Positions 5,639 to 12,067 of a DNA stretch of 21,950 nucleotides are shown here, piece after piece. The DNA comes from a virus. Every line of letters starts with the position of its first letter. The first letter of the stretch is position 1. The notes under the pieces were generated by a model that was not told the origin of the DNA, made no database searches, and saw only the letters and a list, made by a program, of their open reading frames with translations. A program made the translations under genes and the position numbers. The DNA lies in the IMG/VR virus record IMGVR_UViG_3300031227_003783, positions 1 to 21,950 of that record; one strand, 5' to 3'.

Positions 5639-7157
5639 GGAAACAGCGAGCGGATTGAGTGACCCGAACGGAGACGCCAAAGACACGGGCGAGCTGAGGC
5701 TATTCCGAGCAACGCGCCTCAGCTTGAGGCAACAGCTAGAGCGTATCATGGATAAGCTAGGAGATCCGCCTGACATGTCGAAGCTAGACGCGGCGTTCTG
5801 GTCCGCAGAGGATAAAGAGTTGATTCGTGTTATCGAGCCGATACTAGAGCGCATGGCGCTAGAAGCCGCCGAAGAGATGCTAACGTCTGTGCCGATGGGC
5901 GTTGACTGGGGCCTGATTGCAGACGACGCCGCGCAATGGGCGCGTGCATACTCAGCCGCTCTTGTCAGGGGCGTTGACGGCACAACTCGCGGCTATGTCG
6001 GGCGCAAAGTTGCCGAGTACATCGAGACTCCCGGAGCAACCATTGGCGATTTGGAAAAGAGCCTGACGCCGATGTTCGGCCAGTCGAGAGCGCAAAGCAT
6101 CGCAGTCACAGAGACGACGCGAGCCTTTGCCAGAGGCCAGGATTTGACCGCTAGGCAATTGCGAGCGCAGGGTCTAACGCTAGAGCCAGTCTGGCATACG
6201 AACAGAGACGAGCTTGTGTGCCCGGTTTGTGGGCCAAACGATGACAAGCCGAAGAGCGCAGGCTGGACGGTTGATGAGATACCAGCTCACGTAAATTGCA
6301 TTCTACCTGGAAACAAAGTTATAACCCCCGGCGGCGTTGTTGCGGCAGCAAAGTCGTTCTATGTCGGCCGGGCGATTGAAGTGAGACTTGCAAACGGGCG
6401 CATCCTTACCGTTACCGAGAATCATCCGATATTGACGGAGCGAGGATGGATTGCGGCTCAATTCCTGACAGAACGAGACAAGGTATTGTACAGCGCCGCG
6501 CCCGAGGGGATAGCGGCGGCTATCGACCCAGATAATGACCACATGCCAGCCATGATCGAGCAGGTATACAGTACGCTCAAAGAATCGTTTGGCATGGTGG
6601 CCGCAAGAATGCCAGCCGCCGCCAAAGACCTCCACAGCGACGGAGCTAATGTCAAGGGCGACATCGACATTGTATATTCCAACAGCCTTTTGCTGAATGA
6701 CACTGAACCCCATAGCGCGCATGTCGATAGCCAACACGTTTTCGGTCGGGGAAGTATGGCTACAGGATCGTTCTTTTCCGAGCGCACGTCTATGTTTTTC
6801 GCTGGTCGAGACAGTGCGGCCTCTGGTGGCGGCGTGGGCGTTATCGAGCATCCTAGTCCTATCGTCGGCGCTCGCGTTGGCCCAACGAATGTACATACTG
6901 TCGGACACGTTGCGGGGCTTGATATTGGCCGCTATGAGTCGTCGGCGGAAAGTCCAGCGATTGACACCCGCCTCGCGAGCCAGTTTCTGTTCCGGTTTGC
7001 CAGCCACGTAACGCCTGAGCAGATCGTCAAGATTAGGTATTTCGATTTTGCGGGACATGTTTATGACCTCCAGTGTGATTTGTATTCATTATACATCGCA
7101 TCAGGGGTGGTTGTCAAGAATTGTCGTTGCTGGGAGACTCACCAATGGCAGGCATAG
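5610..7157 (+). CDS. MuF-type minor head morphogenesis protein interrupted by an intein
   Basis: The 515-residue precursor has three parts: N-extein 1-229, intein 230-504 and an 11-residue C-extein. Spliced length is 240. The exteins match the Mu gpF / SPP1 gp7 family: R-A-Q-S-I-A-V-T-E-T-T-R-A near 160, W-H-T-N-R-D-E-L-V-C-P-V-C near 200, and the family's H-x-N-C-R-C-W motif, which is rebuilt only by splicing (H-V-N before the intein, C-R-C-W after it). Such proteins assist capsid assembly or DNA delivery next to the portal. The start is TTG 5610, supported by GAGGAGGTG about 11 bases upstream inside the portal gene and by a stop at 5598 in this frame. A later ATG near 5748 is possible but would lose conserved-looking residues. 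Confidence 0.88.
   Translation: MCHPFVRAVRETASGLSDPNGDAKDTGELRLFRATRLSLRQQLERIMDKLGDPPDMSKLDAAFWSAEDKELIRVIEPILERMALEAAEEMLTSVPMGVDWGLIADDAAQWARAYSAALVRGVDGTTRGYVGRKVAEYIETPGATIGDLEKSLTPMFGQSRAQSIAVTETTRAFARGQDLTARQLRAQGLTLEPVWHTNRDELVCPVCGPNDDKPKSAGWTVDEIPAHVNCILPGNKVITPGGVVAAAKSFYVGRAIEVRLANGRILTVTENHPILTERGWIAAQFLTERDKVLYSAAPEGIAAAIDPDNDHMPAMIEQVYSTLKESFGMVAARMPAAAKDLHSDGANVKGDIDIVYSNSLLLNDTEPHSAHVDSQHVFGRGSMATGSFFSERTSMFFAGRDSAASGGGVGVIEHPSPIVGARVGPTNVHTVGHVAGLDIGRYESSAESPAIDTRLASQFLFRFASHVTPEQIVKIRYFDFAGHVYDLQCDLYSLYIASGVVVKNCRCWETHQWQA
6303..7058 (-). CDS. antisense homing endonuclease nested in the intein (Vsr/DUF559-like)
   Basis: This 251-residue protein is encoded wholly on the opposite strand of the intein. 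Residues 10-50 form a helix-turn-helix of the type L-L-x-R-Y-x-A-G-K, L-A-R-E-A-G-V-N-R, F-R-R-R-L. A linker with T-S-E-K-H-R-R-A-L (85-93) resembles DNA-binding linkers of homing endonucleases. A Vsr/DUF559/EDxHD-like nuclease core follows: Glu106, Q-Q-K at 122-124, I-Y-N-V-D (Asp132), V-A-V-E-V-F-G-G-G-W-H (Glu143, His150), Arg162 and L-L-D-H-G-W-H-V-V-I-I-W-V. ATG at 7058 has GGAGG 8 bases upstream and a consensus promoter further upstream. Its TAG is the complement of the CTA codon of intein residue 3. It would cut intein-free alleles at the insertion site. The family placement is from memory of the motifs, not a search. Confidence 0.88.
   Translation of the reverse strand: MSRKIEIPNLDDLLRRYVAGKPEQKLAREAGVNRWTFRRRLIAANIKPRNVSDSMYIRWANASADDRTRMLDNAHAATRGRTVSTSEKHRRALGKERSCSHTSPTENVLAIDMRAMGFSVIQQKAVGIYNVDVALDISSVAVEVFGGGWHSCGHHAKRFFERTVYLLDHGWHVVIIWVDSRRYPLGRGAVQYLVSFCQELSRNPSSLRQYRMILGNGKDAPVCKSHFNRPADIERLCCRNNAAGGYNFVSR
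7067..7071 (-). promoter_or_regulatory. Shine-Dalgarno site of the antisense nuclease
   Basis: The minus strand reads GGAGG here, followed by TCATAAAC and then ATG, an 8-base spacer. On the sense strand the same bases are part of the Asp-Leu-Gln codons of intein block F (G-H-V-Y-D-L-Q). The site shows that translation of the antisense frame is purposeful and decides the start at 7058. Confidence 0.85.
7088..7117 (-). promoter_or_regulatory. consensus sigma-70 promoter for the antisense nuclease
   Basis: Read on the minus strand, TTGACA (7117-7112) is followed by an 18-base spacer and TATAAT (7093-7088). Both hexamers match the sigma-70 consensus fully. Transcription would start near 7081, giving a leader of about 23 bases that contains GGAGG and then the ATG at 7058. 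The whole promoter lies inside the C-terminal codons of the intein (S-L-Y-I-A-S-G-V-V-V-K). It gives the nuclease expression independent of the late operon, and possibly antisense transcription against it. Confidence 0.85.
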
Positions 7158-7624
7158 TCATTGAGATCAAGGGCATCAAATCAGCACAGCGCGCGCTAGG
7201 CACAATTGCGGGCGGCGCATATCTAAAGGGCGTATTCCGTGCGGGCGCGGTTATGATGCACCACGACATAGCACGTTATCCAGAGAGCACCGCCGCCAAC
7301 CTGCCCAAATCATGGAGTAGCGACGGGCCGAACAGTTGGTACCAGCGAGGCTATGGCCCGAAGTGGGTGCGCAAAGACGGCTCTGTCGGCGGGCGCAAAA
7401 CATCGCAGACACTAGGCAGATCATGGACTACATCGAGCGGCAAGACATGGGCGGCTGTGGGCACTAGGGCCAGCTATGCGCGGTACGTGCAGGGCGCCGA
7501 TACTCAAGCGCGATTCCACAAGGCGCGGGGCTGGCGCACAGATCGGCAGACGCTAGACAAAGTGAGCGAGCGCGTTATCAAGATGATTGACACCGTGATA
7601 GGACGCATATGGAATACGCCATAG
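7145..7624 (+). CDS. HK97 gp10-like / virion morphogenesis protein
   Basis: This 159-residue protein begins M-A-G-I-V-I-E-I-K-G. The ATG at 7145 is preferred over an in-frame TTG at 7121 because GGGAG precedes it at 9 bases and the TTG would overlap the C-extein codons. The middle and end carry T-S-Q-T-L-G-R-S-W-T, V-G-T-R-A-S-Y-A-R-Y-V-Q-G and F-H-K-A-R-G-W, patterns seen in phage gp10-like or virion-morphogenesis proteins that act at the head-tail connection. It overlaps the MuF stop by 13 bases. The exact position in the particle is uncertain. Confidence 0.7.
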   Translation: MAGIVIEIKGIKSAQRALGTIAGGAYLKGVFRAGAVMMHHDIARYPESTAANLPKSWSSDGPNSWYQRGYGPKWVRKDGSVGGRKTSQTLGRSWTTSSGKTWAAVGTRASYARYVQGADTQARFHKARGWRTDRQTLDKVSERVIKMIDTVIGRIWNTP

Positions 7625-7632
7625 AGGTGAAC

Positions 7633-8328
7633 ATGGACACAAACGAAACACAGCAAGAAGATCAGGGCGCGCCGGAACCTATCGCGCCAGAGCTATGCGT
7701 CAAGGCGCTGGGCGGCAAGCGGCTGGGCGTCTATCTGATGCTGTTTGGAGACAATCGGCATAAAGACCTGGAAGGGACGTGGTTCACGCTAGAGACAAAG
7801 GCCGTTGATTCAGTCTACAAGGCCATCGGCGCTATGCCAGCACTATACCATCACGGCTATGACGCTGGGCTAGGCGCGGCGGTGATCGGCAAGACGGACG
7901 TTATGGAGCGCGACAGTGTGGGCTGGTGGATCGAGACTAGCCTAGACATCAAAGGCGCCCTTGTGCAAGGCGACGGCGATGATGATTGGTTGCAAGAACA
8001 GCTATCAAAAGCTGAGCAATACGAGGCGTGGATTGCCGACCTGGTACGTACTGGCACGCTACGCGCCTCAAGTGGTGCTATTCCAGGCGGCGCGCGATTC
8101 GCCTCTGACGGCGAGATTCTGGAATGGCCGGTATACGAGAGCACTTATACAGTGACGCCCGCTGAGTGGCGCATGATCGACCGCCCAGCGACAGAAATAC
8201 GAACGGCGTATAGAGCCCTCGGGTTGCAGTTGCCAGAGCAACAAGGCGCGGAGGACGCGCAGCAAAAGGTGATTGAGCAACGATTGGGCAAGCTACGACT
8301 ATTGCGCATCCGCGCAGAACTACTGTAG
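7633..8328 (+). CDS. prohead (capsid maturation) protease
   Basis: This protein has 231 residues from the ATG at 7633, which has AGAGGTG just upstream; an ATG at 7609 would add eight residues. Residues 69-75 (P-A-L-Y-H-H-G) supply the catalytic His of the herpesvirus-type prohead protease fold. A-S-S-G-A-I-P at 145-151 supplies the Ser, and W-P-V-Y-E-S-T-Y-T-V-T-P follows as in the family. The C-terminal 35 residues are helical and polar, perhaps scaffold-like. It lies directly before the major capsid gene, as expected for an enzyme that trims the capsid delta domain. The serine protease assignment is from motif and context. Confidence 0.82.
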   Translation: MDTNETQQEDQGAPEPIAPELCVKALGGKRLGVYLMLFGDNRHKDLEGTWFTLETKAVDSVYKAIGAMPALYHHGYDAGLGAAVIGKTDVMERDSVGWWIETSLDIKGALVQGDGDDDWLQEQLSKAEQYEAWIADLVRTGTLRASSGAIPGGARFASDGEILEWPVYESTYTVTPAEWRMIDRPATEIRTAYRALGLQLPEQQGAEDAQQKVIEQRLGKLRLLRIRAELL

Positions 8329-8336
8329 GAGACACA

Positions 8337-9689
8337 ATGAATCTGAAAGAGAAACTGGCGCTGGCATTGGCCAACGCTGAGAAAGCCTACGAAGAGGGCA
8401 ACATCGAAGAGGGCGACCAGTTCGCCGCCGAAGCTGAGACATACACAAAGGCGCTCGCTGGCCTTGAGAGAGTCGCCGGTATGCAACCTGCGCCTCCAGT
8501 GAAAAAGTTCGACGTGCCTATTCCCGAACAGACGGGCGACCAGTTTGAGACGAAAGACACAGGCGCCGACGCCTTGCGAGAGGCCGTCAATGCCCTGCGT
8601 TTTAGTGGCGACCTGGACGGCACGACTGCGACGGTGCTCAAAGAGCTGTACGGCAAGGACTATCGTCAGCAGGCGTATGAAGAGCAGCGCGCCTTTACGC
8701 GCTATATGCGTTATGGCAAGACAACGCCAGGCTATGGCCATCAAACGTGGGGGCCATCCACAGTTAGCGACATGCTGCGCAACGGATTCTCTGTCAAAGA
8801 GATCAAGTCTACGATGGTCGAGGGCAACGACGTTCTGGGTGGCTATGCTGTGCCTTCACAGTACGGCTCTCAGATCATCATGCGTCTTCCAGGCTTGACC
8901 GCTGTGCGTGGTGGCGGCGCTTTGGTCATTCAGACCGTCTCTAAGTCTATGGACTTCTTGAAGATCACCGGCGGCGGCGACCAGTATCGCTCGGCGATGC
9001 GCGGCCTCTGGGGTGGCGAGACAGAAGACTCAACTGAGGACAACTTTGAGGTCGGGCTTGAGACAGTGCCCGTCGATCTGTATACCTACAAGGTGCCCTG
9101 GTCTGTGTCCTTGCTAGAGGACGCCCAGAACCTGGCGCAAGTGTTTGTCGATCTTGTGGCAACCACGATGGCTATGGACGAAGACGTGGCTTTCATTACC
9201 GGCGACGGCGCCAACAAGCCGCGCGGTATCCTGCCTGGATCGACCAACGCCGACAGCTTGTCCGAGGTTAATACGGGCCATGCGGACAACTTGACCATGT
9301 CGGGGCTCAAGAGCCTGCGGCGCGGCGTAGCGTCTCAGTATCGCGGGCAAAATGGTAGCTGGATCGGCAACTCTGACACCGGCGGCGACATTGAGGTGCT
9401 GCTTGACGGCATCAGCCGACCCTACTTTGAGTACGTCGAGGTTGGCGAGCCGTTTATGAAGAGCATCTGGCGAGAGTCAGAGAGTATGCCCGACGTGAGC
9501 GCGGGCACGTATCCGCTGATCTATGGCAACCTGTCGGGGTACTGGATTGTAGAACGTACCGGCCTGGCCATTCAGCGATACAACGACTCGAATACCGGCA
9601 TCAATAAGGTCGAGTTCCAGATCCGCCGCCGCGTCGGTGGCCGAGTGATGGAGCCCTGGAAGCTCGCCGTACAGAAGACTTCGGCATAG
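8337..9689 (+). CDS. major capsid protein (HK97 fold)
   Basis: This 450-residue protein starts with a coiled-coil-like, Ala/Glu-rich segment (about 1-50) and a linker, together about 110 residues, typical of the HK97 delta domain removed by the protease. The capsid core follows with G-N-D-V-L-G-G-Y-A-V-P (about 163-173), A-M-D-E-D-V-A-F-I-T-G-D-G (about 280-292) and P-R-G-I-L. The gene follows the protease by 8 bases with AGGAG before the ATG. Codons lean to CTG, ATC and GAC more than in neighbours, which fits very high expression. Confidence 0.93.
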   Translation: MNLKEKLALALANAEKAYEEGNIEEGDQFAAEAETYTKALAGLERVAGMQPAPPVKKFDVPIPEQTGDQFETKDTGADALREAVNALRFSGDLDGTTATVLKELYGKDYRQQAYEEQRAFTRYMRYGKTTPGYGHQTWGPSTVSDMLRNGFSVKEIKSTMVEGNDVLGGYAVPSQYGSQIIMRLPGLTAVRGGGALVIQTVSKSMDFLKITGGGDQYRSAMRGLWGGETEDSTEDNFEVGLETVPVDLYTYKVPWSVSLLEDAQNLAQVFVDLVATTMAMDEDVAFITGDGANKPRGILPGSTNADSLSEVNTGHADNLTMSGLKSLRRGVASQYRGQNGSWIGNSDTGGDIEVLLDGISRPYFEYVEVGEPFMKSIWRESESMPDVSAGTYPLIYGNLSGYWIVERTGLAIQRYNDSNTGINKVEFQIRRRVGGRVMEPWKLAVQKTSA

Positions 9690-9701
9690 GAGATAATTGA
9701 A

Positions 9702-10157
9702 ATGACACAGCTTTTCGGTCGGAAACATAAGGTCGTACTAGGGCAGACCTCTCCAGAGGACGCCCTGTCCGCCGCGGATTATCCGGCAAGTGGCAGCTTC
9801 GTAGATGTATCGGCCTATGAATACGCTTATTGCTTTGTGCATATGGGCGCTATTAACGGGGGTGATACTCCGTCTTTGACCGTCAAGGCCGCAGACTCTA
9901 TCAGCGGAACGCTTGACGTGATTGACGCCACTTATTGCACCAAAGAAGTAGCGGCAGATGATGATGACGAGTGTGTGCTGTTCACCGTCGAGGTGCGCAA
10001 GCTCGCTCTTGACCATCACTTCTTGTCATGCGTGGTTGCTGACGTGACTAACGGCAGCTATGGCGAGATTATCTGGTTCCTGCAAGCAAACTCGCAGCCA
10101 GTGACACAGACAACGACGGTGCTGCCAACAGCATCGAACCTGGTTTACGCAGGCTAG
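9702..10157 (+). CDS. probable head decoration or accessory structural protein
   Basis: This 151-residue, beta-rich, acidic protein follows the capsid gene by 12 bases with AGGAG before its ATG. It shares the capsid gene's biased codon choice. Sequence features include Y-E-Y-A-Y-C-F-V-H and an Asp-rich turn (D-D-D-D-E-C). Position right after the capsid and before a terminator-like hairpin suggests a protein made in amounts similar to the capsid, such as a decoration or head-fibre-base protein. I do not recognise a specific family. Confidence 0.6.
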   Translation: MTQLFGRKHKVVLGQTSPEDALSAADYPASGSFVDVSAYEYAYCFVHMGAINGGDTPSLTVKAADSISGTLDVIDATYCTKEVAADDDDECVLFTVEVRKLALDHHFLSCVVADVTNGSYGEIIWFLQANSQPVTQTTTVLPTASNLVYAG

Positions 10158-10162
10158 AACGA

Positions 10163-10186
10163 ATAAGGGGGCTTTCGCCCCCTTAT
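10163..10186 (+). terminator. GC-rich hairpin after the capsid block
   Basis: ATAAGGGGGC (10163-10172) pairs perfectly with GCCCCCTTAT (10177-10186) around the loop TTTC. No T run follows; instead an SD (AAGGAGA) for the next gene is 1-2 bases away. It could be a weak terminator, a 3' end stabiliser for the capsid message, or an RNA processing signal separating the capsid block from the lipoprotein gene. Confidence 0.6.
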
Positions 10187-10197
10187 AAGGAGACAAC

Positions 10198-10932
10198 ATG
10201 AAGAAACGAATTGGCCTGCTTGTCACAGTCGCGCTAATCCTGGCGATGATTGCGGCTTGTGCTGGCCCTGTAGCAAACGAAGAGGTGCCACTGCCCGTCT
10301 CTGACGCGGCGGTATATCTCACAAACGGCGGCGACAAACAGGTCATCGCTAGTGGTGGCGAGGTGGAAGTGCAATCGGGCGGCACGCTAGACGTGCAGTC
10401 GGGCGCGACCGTTACTATGGCCGCTGCCCCAGTCTTTACTGGCGGGTTCAACGTGAACGGCGGATTGAGCGACTTTGGTAGCGGGTCGTATGTGACCGCT
10501 GATGGCGACAATGACGTGGGCGTTGCTGGCGACCTAGAGGTCAAAGGGGTATTCATCAACACGGGCAAGCTGGGCGCTGCGGTTCAGTCTGTGGCGGCTG
10601 AAGGCGCCGCGGGCGACACGGTGACGGTTACCGTCCAGTTCAACGACGCGGCCAGCACAGCTATAGCGACGGTGGCAACGGTCATCGCATATATGTCTGA
10701 CAACGCGGACGGCTCCACGCTCATGAGTTCTGCTCACGATGGCGGCGTGGCCATCTTGACGGACGGCTTGCTGATCGAGATTACAGCCGACAAGGTGTTT
10801 TATATCACCAGCGAAGCGGACGGTGATGTGGACATGGTGTTTACTGAGTCTGGGTCAAAGACGGCCTACCTGGTCATTGTACTTCCAGATGGGTCACTGT
10901 CCATCAGCGATGTTATCACGCACACCGCATAA
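10198..10932 (+). CDS. secreted lipoprotein with beta-helix-like repeats
   Basis: This 244-residue protein starts M-K-K-R, then a hydrophobic run (5-18) and the lipobox I-A-A-C at 18-21, so Cys21 should be lipidated after signal peptidase II cleavage. Residue 22 is Ala, without the Asp that retains lipoproteins at the inner membrane in Gram-negatives. Residues about 50-80 have short beta-helix-like repeats (S-G-G-E-V-E-V-Q, S-G-G-T-L-D-V-Q, S-G-A-T-V-T-M). The last 115 residues form a beta-rich domain ending L-V-I-V-L-P-D-G-S-L. Hairpins lie on both sides of the gene. It may be a moron-type surface protein, for instance one blocking superinfection, or a modified fibre-like protein. The location is well supported; the function is not. 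Confidence 0.78.
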   Translation: MKKRIGLLVTVALILAMIAACAGPVANEEVPLPVSDAAVYLTNGGDKQVIASGGEVEVQSGGTLDVQSGATVTMAAAPVFTGGFNVNGGLSDFGSGSYVTADGDNDVGVAGDLEVKGVFINTGKLGAAVQSVAAEGAAGDTVTVTVQFNDAASTAIATVATVIAYMSDNADGSTLMSSAHDGGVAILTDGLLIEITADKVFYITSEADGDVDMVFTESGSKTAYLVIVLPDGSLSISDVITHTA

Positions 10933-10938
10933 ACCGAC

Positions 10939-10962
10939 GTGGGGGGGGATTGCCCCCCCCAC
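10939..10962 (+). terminator. GC-rich hairpin after the lipoprotein gene
   Basis: GTGGGGGGGG (10939-10948) pairs perfectly with CCCCCCCCAC (10953-10962) around ATTG, starting 7 bases after the lipoprotein stop. It lacks a T run. The next SD (AGGAG) begins 9 bases later. With the hairpin at 10163-10186 it brackets the lipoprotein gene. Confidence 0.6.
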
Positions 10963-10980
10963 ACTCGAACAGGAGTGATT

Positions 10981-11217
10981 ATGCCATACCGCATAGAGCC
11001 ATCAAACCCGCCCAAGCCAGTACCGCCCAGCTCGCCTACAACGGTGCGTGTATTGGTGCGATTGCGCTATAACGGACCAGGGCACAAGACACTAGGCGTG
11101 TGCAACCGTGGCCAGATTATCGAGGTTGCCAGTGCCGAGTACGCACAAACCCTAGTCGATGATGGCCTTGTGACCAGGCAGCTAGTACAGAGACGGCGGA
11201 AGAGCAAGAATGGCTGA
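10981..11217 (+). CDS. small protein of the connector region
   Basis: This protein has 78 residues. The ATG at 10981 is chosen because AGGAG lies 5 bases upstream; an earlier in-frame GTG (10939) falls inside the hairpin. The N-terminus is Pro-rich (N-P-P-K-P-V-P-P-S-S-P). A small beta-rich segment follows (V-R-V-L-V-R-L-R-Y and G-Q-I-I-E-V), then A-Q-T-L-V-D-D-G-L-V, a pattern seen in short phage proteins near head-tail genes. The end is basic. It overlaps the next gene by 8 bases. The function is unknown, but the position suggests head-tail joining. Confidence 0.6.
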   Translation: MPYRIEPSNPPKPVPPSSPTTVRVLVRLRYNGPGHKTLGVCNRGQIIEVASAEYAQTLVDDGLVTRQLVQRRRKSKNG

Positions 11218-12067
11218 GACATATGGCGTATACGTGAGCTATGAAGACATAAAACAGTATTCGGGCGTCGATGCCGCCGCCGACGACACGCTCCTTGGGC
11301 GGCTATGTCGCCAGGCTAGTGCAAGATGGGACGCGGGCACGTTGCGCACATGTTACCCAGTCATCGAAACAAAGACTATTGATTATCAAGATCCGTGGGA
11401 GCTAAACTTACGCCACGACCTGCTCGAGCTGACGACGTTTCTGAATGGCGATCGCGCATCGACCGAGCTGGTCGAGGGCACCGACATTCGCCTGCAACAA
11501 TTCAGCGGGCCGCCTTACAACGGCGTAGAGATACTGGCCGATAGCGGCTCGGTATTCCAGTACAACGACACCTACCAAGGCGCTCTATCAGTGACGGGCG
11601 TTTGGGGCTGGCATAACAACTGGGCGGACGCATGGCAGGATAGCGCCGACACGGTGGTAGACGCCCCTCTTTCGTCATCAGCAACGTCGCTCACCGTAAC
11701 TGACGCAGACGGCACAGGCATTTGGGGCGATACGCCGCGATTCAAGGCGCATACACTGATCAAGATCGAAAGCGAATATCTTTTTATCACAGTCAAAAAC
11801 ACGACAACAAACGTATTGACGGTTCGTCGAGGGGTAAACGGGTCAACCGCTGCCGCTCACGATGCGTCAACCGCGATCTACATATACCAGCCGCCGGACG
11901 GCGTTGTGCAGGGCGTCACGCGCTGGGCCAGCTACCTATACGCACAAAAAGACGCGAGCGTCTTTGACACAACAACTATCCCTGAGTCTGGCGTTATCAT
12001 CACGCCCCAGGGCATACCCAAAGATGTGATGATGGCTATGAAGAACTATCGGCGGTGGTACATATGA
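11210..12067 (+). CDS. head-tail connector (gp6-like adaptor) with inserted beta domain
   Basis: This 285-residue protein starts with a helical segment typical of gp6-like adaptors (V-S-Y-E-D-I-K-Q-Y-S-G-V, D-D-T-L-L-G-R-L-C-R-Q-A). A middle beta-rich portion follows. It includes S-S-A-T-S-L-T-V-T-D-A-D-G and I-K-I-E-S-E-Y-L-F-I-T, then V-R-R-G-V-N-G-S-T-A-A-A-H (about 160-225), a module that recurs in phage structural proteins. The C-terminal helices contain R-W-A-S-Y-L-Y-A-Q. Adaptors of this class bind below the portal and gate DNA. The stop overlaps the next ATG as ATGA. Role inferred from motif pattern and order. Confidence 0.68.
   Translation: MAETYGVYVSYEDIKQYSGVDAAADDTLLGRLCRQASARWDAGTLRTCYPVIETKTIDYQDPWELNLRHDLLELTTFLNGDRASTELVEGTDIRLQQFSGPPYNGVEILADSGSVFQYNDTYQGALSVTGVWGWHNNWADAWQDSADTVVDAPLSSSATSLTVTDADGTGIWGDTPRFKAHTLIKIESEYLFITVKNTTTNVLTVRRGVNGSTAAAHDASTAIYIYQPPDGVVQGVTRWASYLYAQKDASVFDTTTIPESGVIITPQGIPKDVMMAMKNYRRWYI

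Larger units (their letters stand above)
6297..7121 (+). other. intein of 275 residues inside the MuF protein
   Basis: The intein begins with the nucleophile Cys1 (C-I-L-P-G-N-K-V) and ends with Asn275, followed by Cys+1 of the C-extein. Block B is T-V-T-E-N-H-P-I-L at 38-46, with Thr40 and His43 in the T-x-x-H arrangement, followed by G-W-I-A-A. Block F/G is G-H-V-Y-D-L-Q (253-259) through G-V-V-V-K-N. The penultimate residue is Lys274 where most inteins have His. About 170 residues between the splicing halves contain no LAGLIDADG or HNH motif on the sense strand. Mini-inteins are about 130-150 residues, so this one carries extra sequence, and the antisense nuclease gene explains it. Leu CTA occurs once among about 18 Leu codons, against about ten of 21 in the N-extein, which suggests separate ancestry, overlap constraint or both. 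Confidence 0.92.

Noticed and set aside
6458-6787. 109-codon second antisense frame inside the intein
   Set aside because: No SD or motif. The codon-register frame 7058-6303 is the one with promoter, SD and nuclease core.
6697-7011. 104-codon sense frame inside the intein, alternative reading frame
   Set aside because: No SD and no recognisable domain; it arises from constraint on the two real frames.
7121-7144. TTG 7121 as start of the gp10-like gene
   Set aside because: It overlaps the C-extein codons and has no SD; ATG 7145 has GGGAG upstream.
8145-8744. 199-codon antisense frame over protease and capsid starts
   Set aside because: Long but without a domain, SD or promoter. It shows that length alone is not evidence on the antisense strand in this genome.
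10939-11217. GTG start at 10939 for the small connector-region protein
   Set aside because: The start lies in the hairpin stem and lacks an SD; ATG 10981 has AGGAG at 5 bases.
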